Shown: positions 1 to 5,258 of the stretch, one piece after another
Layout of the letters: every line of letters starts with the position of its first letter
Position numbering within the stretch: the stretch's first letter is position 1
Assembly (NCBI GenBank): GCA_946479395.1
Contig: CAMLFV010000177.1
Location: 1 to 5,258 of the forward strand
Direction of reading: 5' to 3'
DNA from: an uncultured Flavobacterium sp.
GTDB taxonomy: Bacteria > Bacteroidota > Bacteroidia > Flavobacteriales > Flavobacteriaceae
DNA: 5,258 bases
The notes under the pieces: generated by a model
What the model was told of the DNA's origin: nothing
What the model saw: only the letters and a program-made list of their open reading frames with translations
Database searches by the model: none
Position numbers and translations under genes: made by a program

Positions 1-1083
1 GTCGATTAATTCGGTTTGATGATTGTTGCTTTGCGATGAAGCATGTTCGTTTAAAGGAATAGAACGATTTGTTTGTTTTATTTGCGAATCATCGTTCTGA
101 CCATAAATACGCTGAATTAACGATTTGTTTGATTCTTGAACTTGTGCCGAGTTTGAATTGTTCATTAACTCTAACGTTAATTTTCGTAAATCAGTTAAAT
201 CGGCTTTCATATCAAACAAAACCTTGTATAAAATTTCACGTTCGTTGCTAAAATCACTTTCCGATTTTTTTGTTTCGATAAGCGATGGTAATTGTGAATT
301 TCGCTCCGGAAGATATGATTGAATGGTTTTTAAATTGATGTCACGGTTGGTTTCGATAACAGAAATTTGCTCGGCAATATTACGTAACTGACGAATGTTT
401 CCGCCCCAACGATAATGCATTAAATATTCGGCAGCTTCGGGCGATAATTTAATCGGGGGCATTTTGTATTTATGTGCAAAATCTGATGAAAACTTACGGA
501 AAAGTAAATGAATGTCTTCTCCACGCTCGCGCAAAGGAGGTAAAGCAATTTCAACAGTGCTTAAACGATAGTATAAATCTTCGCGAAATTTGCCTTTTTC
601 AATAGCATCGAACATTTTAACGTTAGTTGCCGCTACAATACGCACATCGGTTTTTTGAACTTTAGATGATCCTACTTTGATAAACTCACCGTTTTCTAAC
701 ACACGAAGCAGTCTAACCTGCGTAGTTAAAGGTAATTCACCAACTTCGTCTAAAAAAATGGTTCCGCCGTTTGCAACTTCAAAATAACCTTCGCGACTCC
801 CAACAGCGCCTGTAAAAGCTCCTTTTTCGTGACCAAAAAGTTCCGAATCAATTGTTCCTTCAGGAATCGCTCCACAGTTTACCGCAATATATTTACCGTG
901 TTTGCGATGCGATAACGCATGTATAATTTTTGGAATATTTTCTTTACCAACGCCGCTTTCACCAGTAACTAAAACAGAAATATCGGTCGGAGCCACCTGA
1001 ATAGCTTTCTCCAACGCTCTGTTTAGTTTAATATCGTTACCAATAATTTCAAAACGTTGTTTTATGCTTTGAACGTTTTCCAT
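1..1083 (-). CDS. Sigma-54-dependent transcriptional activator (AAA+), C-terminus beyond window
   Basis: This is an enhancer-binding-type activator that uses ATP hydrolysis to open promoters held by sigma-54 RNA polymerase. I translated it by hand from the ATG at 1083; the frame stays open for 361 codons to the window edge. The AAA+ core begins almost at the N-terminus, so there is no receiver or sensor domain ahead of it. Visible motifs are Walker A GESGVGKE (41-48, V replacing the commoner T), the sigma-54 contact loop GAFTGA (88-93), Walker B GGTIFLDE (106-113), FREDLYYRL with arginine-finger candidates (166-174), PPLRER (182-187) and sensor II-like GGNIRQLRN (227-235). A polar, Q/N/S-rich linker follows from about residue 300. 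The expected Fis-type helix-turn-helix is not seen and should lie outside the window. It is the last visible gene of the miaB-side strand. I infer that, without a sensor domain, activity is controlled by its own level or by a partner. Family assignment is firm; target genes are unknown. Confidence 0.93.
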   Translation of the reverse strand, partial: MENVQSIKQRFEIIGNDIKLNRALEKAIQVAPTDISVLVTGESGVGKENIPKIIHALSHRKHGKYIAVNCGAIPEGTIDSELFGHEKGAFTGAVGSREGYFEVANGGTIFLDEVGELPLTTQVRLLRVLENGEFIKVGSSKVQKTDVRIVAATNVKMFDAIEKGKFREDLYYRLSTVEIALPPLRERGEDIHLLFRKFSSDFAHKYKMPPIKLSPEAAEYLMHYRWGGNIRQLRNIAEQISVIETNRDINLKTIQSYLPERNSQLPSLIETKKSESDFSNEREILYKVLFDMKADLTDLRKLTLELMNNSNSAQVQESNKSLIQRIYGQNDDSQIKQTNRSIPLNEHASSQSNNHQTELID

Positions 1084-1137
1084 AGTTTCTTTTTTTGTTT
1101 AGGGTTTAAAGTCAAAATGTAATCGACTTTATAATTC

Positions 1138-1166
1138 AACCACAGATTTATGGATTATCACAAATT
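1138..1166 (+). repeat. Left inverted repeat of the GxxExxY unit
   Basis: The repeat starts AACCACAGATT and contains a second related word, TCACAAATT, at 1158-1166. It aligns without gaps to the reverse complement of 1556-1584, with 21 of 29 positions identical by eye, including the first nine bases and the internal TCAC. It lies 54 bases upstream of the sigma-54 activator start and 13 bases beyond the stop codon of the GxxExxY gene. Confidence 0.6.
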
Positions 1167-1177
1167 ATTACTTGTGA
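1158..1177. other. Short hairpin just downstream of the GxxExxY gene
   Basis: TCACAA (1158-1163) and TTGTGA (1172-1177) are perfect 6-bp inverted arms around 8 bases, two bases past the TGA stop of the leftward GxxExxY gene. It could attenuate read-through into the sigma-54 activator gene or be part of the repeat structure of the insertion. There is no following T-run on the minus strand, so I do not call it a terminator. Confidence 0.3.
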
Positions 1178-1179
1178 AA

Positions 1180-1551
1180 TCATAAAATATATCTCTTGTA
1201 TTGTAATGAACTTGGGTAAAAATTAAAAAGCAACCCTAATTCAGAACGAGATATTTTCATATAGTTTAATAATTGTGCCAGATGTTCTTTTGAAAACTCC
1301 TTTAAAGCTTTTATCTCTAAAATAATATTTCCGTTTACAACAAAATCTGCATAAAATCTATGCGGCAATATTTGCCCTTTATATTCAATTGGAAATTCTT
1401 TTTCTCTTTCAAAAGGGATATTCTTTGATTTTAATTCAATTTCTATAGCATCTTTATAAATGATTTCAAGTAATCCTGATCCAAGATTTCTGTTAACTTC
1501 CATACAAATGCCAATTATTTCGTACGTTTCATCGTTTCTGTATGTTTCCAT
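1180..1551 (-). CDS. GxxExxY family protein (PD-(D/E)XK nuclease-like, PDDEXK_3 type)
   Basis: This 123-residue protein has full length for its family (about 120-130 residues). The signature GLLEIIY (G26, E29, Y32) follows an N-terminal helix with the usual IIGICMEVNRNLG pattern. The core carries the nuclease-like residues in order: RFYAD (D69), LEIKAL (E79, K81) and AQLLNY (Q93). It ends NFYPSSLQYKRYIL, matching the family's usual NFG...L.YKR ending. By family knowledge this is a PD-(D/E)XK-like fold whose biological role is not established. The acidic and lysine positions are intact, so metal-dependent DNA or RNA cleavage is plausible but not shown. It lies between miaB (52 bases upstream) and the sigma-54 activator (96 bases downstream) on the same strand, inside flanking inverted repeats. 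I see no convincing promoter of its own; read-through from miaB is likely. The ATG at 1551 gives the expected N-terminus. Confidence 0.9.
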   Translation of the reverse strand: METYRNDETYEIIGICMEVNRNLGSGLLEIIYKDAIEIELKSKNIPFEREKEFPIEYKGQILPHRFYADFVVNGNIILEIKALKEFSKEHLAQLLNYMKISRSELGLLFNFYPSSLQYKRYIL

Positions 1552-1555
1552 AGTT

Positions 1556-1584
1556 CATCAGTGAAAATTCTTTAGTCTGTGGTT
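1556..1584 (-). repeat. Right inverted repeat of the GxxExxY unit
   Basis: Read on the minus strand, it begins AACCACAGACT and pairs with 1138-1166 at 21 of 29 positions without gaps. It ends 19 bases before the miaB stop codon and begins 4 bases upstream of the GxxExxY start. It therefore occupies the whole space where that gene's own promoter would have to lie. Confidence 0.6.
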
Positions 1585-1603
1585 ACAAAAAATCTTAATT
1601 TAA

Positions 1604-3049
1604 TTATTGCATTTGCGAATAACCTACAGCTTCGCCAATTAACGTTGCCGATGTACAATCGTTTACTTTTACCAACACAAAATCGCCTACTTTATAATTT
1701 TCTTTAGGAAAAACCACTGTTGTGTTTTGTGAATTTCTTCCAGACCAATGTTCATTAGATCGTTTTGATGTTTTTTCTATTAAAACCTCTACCGTATCGC
1801 CTACAAAACGTTTGGTACGTTCCATTGCAATGCGCTGTTGTAAATCTACAATTTCTTGTAATCTGCGTTTTTTTACAGGTTCGGGTACATCGTCTTCCAT
1901 TTTTCTGGCAGCCATTGTTCCAGGACGTTCAGAATAAGCAAACATGTATCCAAAATCGTATTTCACATATTCCATTAACGATAAAGTATCTTGGTGATCT
2001 TCTTCAGTTTCCGTCGGAAATCCTGTGATCATATCTTGCGATAACGAAATTTCTGGAATAATTTTATAGATTCTATCAACCAAATCCATGTATTCTTCAC
2101 GGGTGTGCTGACGGTTCATTTCGTGTAAAATACGAGTTGATCCCGACTGAACCGGTAAATGAATGTATTTACAAATATTGTGATGTTTCGCCATTACGTG
2201 AATAACTTCATCGTGCATATCTTGTGGATTCGATGTTGAAAAACGGAAACGCATTTTCGGGTAACTTGTCGCACACATATCTAAAAGCTGTGCAAAATCT
2301 ACCGCAGTTGCTTTTTGCATTTCGGTTGCTTTTACAAAATCTTTCTTTAAACCGCCGCCATACCATAAATACGAATCTACGTTTTGACCTAACAAGGTGA
2401 TTTCTTTAAAACCGCGTTGGTGTAAATCTTTAATTTCTTCCATGATACTTTGCGGCTCGCGAGAACGCTCACGTCCACGAGTAAAAGGAACTACGCAAAA
2501 AGTACACATATTGTCGCAACCACGTGTAATAGAAACAAAAGCGGTGACGCCATTACTATTTAAACGCACCGGAGCAATATCGCCATACGTTTCTTCTTTA
2601 GATAGAATTACGTTAATGGCATCGCGCCCTTCGCCAACATCTTTTAAAAGGTTTGGAATATCTTTGTAAGCATCTGGTCCTACAACCATATCCACAATTT
2701 TTTCTTCTTCTAAAAACTTGCTTTTTAAACGTTCTGCCATACAGCCCAAAACACCTACTTTCATAGACGGATTGATCGATTTTACAGCATTGTATTTTTC
2801 TAAACGCTTACGAATGGTTTGTTCGGCTTTATCGCGGATAGAACACGTATTAACCAAAACCAAATCGGCTTCTTCTAAATTCTGTGTAGTGTTATAACCT
2901 TCGTTGGCTAAAATAGACGCAACAATTTCACTGTCAGAAAAATTCATCTGGCAGCCATAACTTTCTATAAATAACTTTTTGGTATTATTCTCTTGTTGAT
3001 CTAAAACCAGGCTTGTACCCTGTTTTTGTTCTTCAATTACCTTTTCCAT
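1604..3049 (-). CDS. miaB: tRNA-2-methylthio-N6-dimethylallyladenosine synthase (MiaB)
   Basis: MiaB is a radical SAM methylthiotransferase that converts i6A37 to ms2i6A37 in tRNAs reading codons that begin with U, improving decoding accuracy. All expected parts are present in 481 residues. The N-terminal UPF0004 domain has cluster-binding Cys33 (YGCQMNFSDSE), Cys69 (NTCSIRDKAE) and Cys103 (LGCMAERL). The radical SAM domain carries C178-x3-C182-x2-C185 in RGCDNMCTFC. A C-terminal TRAM RNA-binding domain runs from about residue 411 to 477. The two [4Fe-4S] clusters can therefore be assigned directly. The order of the cysteines and the NTCSIR and QMN motifs favour MiaB over the related RimO or MtaB. 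The first 24 residues are a low-conservation leader; the ATG at 3049 fits a promoter whose start would be about 24 bases upstream. It is the first gene of the leftward block, followed by the GxxExxY gene and the sigma-54 activator. Confidence 0.97.
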   Translation of the reverse strand: MEKVIEEQKQGTSLVLDQQENNTKKLFIESYGCQMNFSDSEIVASILANEGYNTTQNLEEADLVLVNTCSIRDKAEQTIRKRLEKYNAVKSINPSMKVGVLGCMAERLKSKFLEEEKIVDMVVGPDAYKDIPNLLKDVGEGRDAINVILSKEETYGDIAPVRLNSNGVTAFVSITRGCDNMCTFCVVPFTRGRERSREPQSIMEEIKDLHQRGFKEITLLGQNVDSYLWYGGGLKKDFVKATEMQKATAVDFAQLLDMCATSYPKMRFRFSTSNPQDMHDEVIHVMAKHHNICKYIHLPVQSGSTRILHEMNRQHTREEYMDLVDRIYKIIPEISLSQDMITGFPTETEEDHQDTLSLMEYVKYDFGYMFAYSERPGTMAARKMEDDVPEPVKKRRLQEIVDLQQRIAMERTKRFVGDTVEVLIEKTSKRSNEHWSGRNSQNTTVVFPKENYKVGDFVLVKVNDCTSATLIGEAVGYSQMQ

Positions 3050-3078
3050 AAATCACGGTCGTGTACTAAATCAATTTG

Positions 3079-3110
3079 CAAAGATACAATTAAAATTATT
3101 TGTGTGACAA
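3079..3110 (-). promoter_or_regulatory. Bacteroidota-type promoter for miaB
   Basis: On the minus strand TATCTTTG (3079-3086) matches the TAnnTTTG -7 element exactly. TTGT (3107-3110) lies 20 bases upstream, the usual distance for the TTTG-like -33 element. The predicted start near 3073 leaves a leader of about 24 bases before the miaB ATG. The call rests on motif match and spacing only. Confidence 0.65.
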
Positions 3111-3140
3111 GATGGCAGATGAAATCTGAATATTTTTAAC

Positions 3141-3180
3141 ACGTCATTTAACGTCGTTTTAAATTTGTATATTTACGTTA
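3141..3180. promoter_or_regulatory. Repeated ACGT boxes around the SLOG-WYL promoter (operator candidate)
   Basis: ACGTCATTTA (3141-3150) and ACGTCGTTTT (3151-3160) are a tandem 10-base near-repeat with 8 matches. TAACGT (3149-3154) is repeated inverted as ACGTTA (3175-3180). These boxes flank the -7 motif at 3160-3167. The ten-base, one-turn spacing and the inverted pair around the promoter fit a regulator site, and the WYL protein encoded 0.6 kb downstream is the obvious candidate. The sites are short, so chance remains possible. Confidence 0.35.
3160..3167 (+). promoter_or_regulatory. -7 promoter element for the SLOG-WYL operon
   Basis: TAAATTTG matches TAnnTTTG exactly. A T-run ending at 3137, about 22 bases upstream, is the only -33 candidate and is weak. 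Transcription would begin near 3174, only a few bases before the ATG at 3180. This argues against the in-frame TTG at 3165 as start codon, because that codon lies inside the element. Confidence 0.5.
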
Positions 3181-3740
3181 TGAAACTCATAAATCATCAT
3201 ACATGTTATTCAGGTGGGGCTGAAGGCGCCGATTCTTATTTTGAATTTTTTGCTAAAAAGTTCAATGTTTCTGTGGTGGCGTATTCTTACAAAACCAAGC
3301 ATCATAAATCTGAAAACAAGCACGAATTAACCGATGATCAGTTTAAAGAAGGTGTTGAAAATGTAATAAAAGCGAACGAGGTTTTAAAACGATCTAAAAT
3401 AAATCATTACTTAAAATTTTTGTCGCGCAATTGGTTTCAGGTAAAAAGTGCCGATGAAATCTATGCCGTATCAAGTCTTAAAAAAGTAAATGAAAAATTG
3501 CAGGTAAAAGGCGGAACTGCTTGGGCGGTACAAATGGCAATTAATACCAATAAAAAGGTTTTTGTGTATAATCAAGACATTGCTCAATGGTTTTATTGGG
3601 ATTTTAATCAGCAGAATTTTATCGAATTAAAGCAACAGCCAAAAATTACATCGCAGCATTTTGCAGGCATCGGCACCCGAAATATCAATATCTTTGGCAT
3701 AAACGCAATCGAAGAACTTTTTAAAAATACTTTTGAATAA
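3180..3740 (+). CDS. SLOG/LOG-DprA-like Rossmann-fold protein, apparently circularly permuted
   Basis: I start this 186-residue protein at ATG 3180; an in-frame TTG at 3165 would add five residues but overlaps the predicted -7 element. No signal peptide or membrane segment is visible, so it is probably cytoplasmic. Three motifs suggest the SLOG superfamily of nucleotide-binding Rossmann folds: CYSGGAEGAD (9-18) directly after the start, VKGGTAWAVQMAI (109-121) preceded by SADEIYAV (90-97) and followed by KKVFVYNQ (125-132), and FAGIGTRNIN (161-170) followed by a terminal helix. In phage and bacterial SLOG proteins as I know them, the GIGSR-type strand comes first and leads into the SGGAxGAD loop. 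Here the order is reversed. The Gly-rich loops probably form a nucleotide or nucleotide-derivative pocket; ligand and reaction are unknown. Three bases separate it from the WYL regulator, so they are almost certainly co-transcribed. Fold assignment is by motif only. Confidence 0.72.
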   Translation: MKLINHHTCYSGGAEGADSYFEFFAKKFNVSVVAYSYKTKHHKSENKHELTDDQFKEGVENVIKANEVLKRSKINHYLKFLSRNWFQVKSADEIYAVSSLKKVNEKLQVKGGTAWAVQMAINTNKKVFVYNQDIAQWFYWDFNQQNFIELKQQPKITSQHFAGIGTRNINIFGINAIEELFKNTFE

Positions 3741-3743
3741 ATT

Positions 3744-4673
3744 ATGGCAAACAAGCACAATTTAATAAGCAGGTTAACGCGAATTGTTGAGATTTTTCAG
3801 CTTCAGGGCGAGAACGGACTAACATTTTCTGAATTGAACGATAAATTGAAGAATTCGTTTATAGATGAAGATCACAGCGTATCGTTACGAACTTTTCAGC
3901 GCGATTTAAAGGATATAGAATCGTCTTTAAAGATAAAAATCGTGTACAATAAAGCCAAAATGAAATATATTTTGTTGGATGATGCTTCACAAAAAACATC
4001 AAAAAACAGTCAGCTTTTTACCATTGAAAGTTTAAAAATGCTGAATATCGCCCAAGATGTTTCAAACAGCGATTTTATTTTGATTGATAACCGAAAAGTT
4101 ACCGGATTAGAAAACTATTCTACTATTAAAGAAGCAATCTGCCTAAAAAAACATTTGGAATTTAATTATCAAAAGTTCGATCAATATAAAGCTAATAAAC
4201 GAAAACTAATGCCACTTGCTTTAAAAGAAAGTAAAAGTCGTTGGTATGTTGTGGGTTTTGAAATTAAAGACGGACTAAAAATAAATGTGTTGAAAACTTT
4301 TGCGTTGGATAGAATTTACAATTGCGAAGTAACTACCGAATTTATTTTGAAGGATACCATTGATGTTCAAAACCATTTTAAAGATTTTATGGGCGTAACC
4401 ACAAAACCGCTGGATGGTTTTTCTGAAAAAACAACCGTGAAAATCGAAACTTCAATAGAATATGGCAAGTATTTCAGCACGTTACCCATTCATCAGTCGC
4501 AAAAAACCGAAATAGAAAACGGCAAAACAATGATTACTTTACAAGTAATTCCTACAATGGAACTGGTGTCCGAAATATTATCGCACAACCACCAAATAAA
4601 GGTAATCGAACCTAAAGAATTGGTAAATATTGTAAAGAAAACCATCTCACAAAATCTAAAACAATACAATTAA
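3744..4673 (+). CDS. WYL-domain transcriptional regulator (HTH-WYL-WCX)
   Basis: This 309-residue protein has the three-part layout of bacterial WYL regulators. An N-terminal winged helix-turn-helix occupies about 8-78, with the recognition-helix region [14 protein letters not shown] at 46-59. A WYL domain at about 125-195 has R153-K-L-x-P157, then SRWYVVG with W167 and Y168, then FALDRI (186-191). A C-terminal WCX-like region runs to the end. In characterised relatives the WYL domain senses a ligand, often nucleic-acid related, and controls DNA binding; such proteins act in DNA-damage responses and in control of defence operons. It starts 3 bases after the SLOG-like gene and has no promoter of its own that I can see, so the pair form one operon. 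I infer that it regulates its own operon, possibly through the ACGT boxes at 3141-3180. Target genes and ligand cannot be read from sequence. Confidence 0.9.
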   Translation: MANKHNLISRLTRIVEIFQLQGENGLTFSELNDKLKNSFIDEDHSVSLRTFQRDLKDIESSLKIKIVYNKAKMKYILLDDASQKTSKNSQLFTIESLKMLNIAQDVSNSDFILIDNRKVTGLENYSTIKEAICLKKHLEFNYQKFDQYKANKRKLMPLALKESKSRWYVVGFEIKDGLKINVLKTFALDRIYNCEVTTEFILKDTIDVQNHFKDFMGVTTKPLDGFSEKTTVKIETSIEYGKYFSTLPIHQSQKTEIENGKTMITLQVIPTMELVSEILSHNHQIKVIEPKELVNIVKKTISQNLKQYN

Positions 4674-4709
4674 TAAAAGTCAAAAAAACGCTAATTTAAA
4701 AAAATCCTA

Positions 4710-4717
4710 TACTTTTG
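4710..4717 (+). promoter_or_regulatory. -7 promoter element for topA
   Basis: TACTTTTG fits TAnnTTTG exactly and lies 20 bases ahead of the topA ATG, predicting a start near 4723 and a leader of about 15 bases. No good TTTG-like -33 element sits 19-21 bases upstream, where the sequence is A-rich. The upstream limit is the WYL stop codon at 4671-4673, so the whole topA promoter must fit in 64 bases. Confidence 0.5.
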
Positions 4718-4718
4718 C

Positions 4719-4733
4719 TTTTCAAATTGAAAA
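4719..4733. promoter_or_regulatory. 15-bp palindrome at the topA transcription start
   Basis: TTTTCAA and TTGAAAA form perfect 7-bp inverted arms around a single A. The site begins one base after the -7 element, covers the predicted transcription start and ends four bases before the topA ATG. A protein bound here would block initiation. It could equally be a chance symmetry in AT-rich DNA; the central one-base loop is too tight for an RNA hairpin of the full arms. Confidence 0.35.
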
Positions 4734-4737
4734 ACGA

Positions 4738-5258
4738 ATGGCAAAGAATTTAGTGATTGTAGAGTCGCCTGCAAAGGCAAAAACGATAGAAAAATTTTTA
4801 GGGAAAGATTATCAGGTAGAATCAAGCTTTGGACACATTGCCGATTTACCTTCAAAAGAGATTGGTGTTGATATCGAGAATAATTTTAAACCGAAATACG
4901 AAGTTTCTGCCGATAAAAAAGCTGTAGTAAAAAAACTTAAAGATCTGTCTAAAAAAGCCGAAATGGTTTGGTTGGCATCCGATGAGGATCGTGAGGGTGA
5001 GGCAATTGCGTGGCATTTGGCAGAAGAATTAAAGTTAAAAGAAGAAAATACAAAGCGTATCGTTTTTCACGAAATTACCAAAACAGCCATTCAAAAAGCA
5101 ATAGAAAATCCGCGTACCATAGATTATAATCTGGTAAATGCACAACAGGCACGCCGCGTTTTAGACCGCTTAGTGGGTTACGAACTATCACCTGTTTTAT
5201 GGAAAAAAGTACGCGCAGGTTTATCTGCCGGGCGTGTACAGTCGGTTTCTGTTCGATT
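4738..5258 (+). CDS. topA: DNA topoisomerase I (type IA), N-terminal part
   Basis: TopA relaxes negatively supercoiled DNA by cutting one strand, passing the other through and resealing; it is essential for supercoil balance behind transcription. The window holds 173 codons and two further bases; the real protein is expected to be around 800 residues or more in this group, so the active-site tyrosine and C-terminal zinc or repeat domains are not seen. The TOPRIM domain is complete: [17 protein letters not shown] with catalytic E9, [10 protein letters not shown] (29-38), and the metal-binding DEDREGE (D82, D84, E86 and E88 within 82-88). [19 protein letters not shown] (134-152) and [11 protein letters not shown] (163-173) are typical of the following type IA core. 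The ATG gives the usual N-terminus [11 protein letters not shown]. It probably has its own promoter just upstream and is not functionally linked to the SLOG-WYL pair. Confidence 0.97.
   Translation, partial: MAKNLVIVESPAKAKTIEKFLGKDYQVESSFGHIADLPSKEIGVDIENNFKPKYEVSADKKAVVKKLKDLSKKAEMVWLASDEDREGEAIAWHLAEELKLKEENTKRIVFHEITKTAIQKAIENPRTIDYNLVNAQQARRVLDRLVGYELSPVLWKKVRAGLSAGRVQSVSVR

Larger units (their letters stand above)
1138..1584. mobile_element. Candidate 447-bp insertion unit: GxxExxY gene between inverted repeats
   Basis: The small nuclease-like gene is bracketed by AACCACAGATT on the left (1138-1148) and AGTCTGTGGTT on the right (1574-1584), which are inverted copies with 10 of 11 matches. 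The similarity continues inward for 29 bases. The gene fills all but 42 bases on the left and 33 on the right. By hand count, bases 1201-1500 inside the unit are 27% G+C (81/300), against about 36% (109/300) in five 60-base samples of miaB. No transposase is encoded and I could not find a clear target-site duplication. That makes it a passively moved or self-mobilised unit, or an old decayed insertion. The boundaries are inferred from the repeat ends. Confidence 0.5.

Noticed and set aside
69..251. Open frame of 60 codons on the plus strand
   Set aside because: It lies antisense within the sigma-54 activator's continuous coding frame, and its translation has no recognisable pattern.
1113..1121. 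Promoter-like TACATTTTG on the minus strand ahead of the sigma-54 activator
   Set aside because: The gap between TA and TTTG is three bases instead of two, and no -33 element lies at the right distance.
1585..1603. Possible terminator after miaB
   Set aside because: There is a T-rich run on the minus strand just after the stop codon, but no stem precedes it.
1722..2028. Two overlapping plus-strand open frames opposite the end of miaB
   Set aside because: Both are antisense to the conserved TRAM and radical SAM parts of MiaB; they show no family motifs and no promoter-like element was noted for them.
2397..2669. Plus-strand open frame of 90 codons opposite miaB
   Set aside because: It is antisense to the radical SAM cysteine region of MiaB, whose codons explain the sequence constraint.
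3054..3063. CACG-GT-CGTG inverted repeat in the miaB leader
   Set aside because: Four-base arms with a two-base gap are too short to support an operator or hairpin call.
3116..3128. CAGAT-GAA-ATCTG inverted repeat between the divergent promoters
   Set aside because: Five-base arms are easily found by chance, and the site overlaps neither predicted promoter.

Overview
The window looks like an ordinary chromosomal stretch from an AT-rich member of the Bacteroidota, most likely class Flavobacteriia. Three things point there: the MiaB and topoisomerase I sequences; a sigma-54 activator placed directly after miaB; and promoter elements of the Bacteroidota type (TAnnTTTG near -7) instead of E. coli-type -10 boxes. 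I cannot fix the genus from sequence alone.

Layout. Bases 1-3049 are read leftwards and bases 3160-5258 rightwards, from a divergent promoter region at about 3050-3180. The leftward block is, in transcription order, miaB (tRNA methylthiolation), a small GxxExxY-family PD-(D/E)XK nuclease-like gene, and a sigma-54-dependent activator cut off by the window edge. The rightward block is a SLOG-like (DprA/LOG-superfamily) protein of 186 residues, a WYL-domain transcriptional regulator starting 3 bases after it, and the first 173 codons of topA. No stretch longer than 300 bases lacks a gene. I saw no tRNA, rRNA, CRISPR array or transposase.

Two places stand out. First, the GxxExxY gene is enclosed by a pair of imperfect inverted repeats (29 bp, 21 matches by eye). 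It is more AT-rich than miaB and sits between two genes I expect to be adjacent. It therefore looks like a 447-bp insertion unit with no transposase, carrying a nuclease-like gene. Second, the SLOG-like/WYL pair forms a tight two-gene operon. Its first protein carries the two signature loops of the SLOG fold in swapped order (SGGAEGAD at the N-terminus, GIGTR at the C-terminus), as expected of a circular permutation. A ligand-binding or ligand-processing SLOG protein co-expressed with a WYL regulator suggests a small sensing or stress module; the function is not proven. Possible operator sequences lie at the SLOG-WYL promoter (repeated ACGT boxes) and at the topA start (a 15-bp palindrome).
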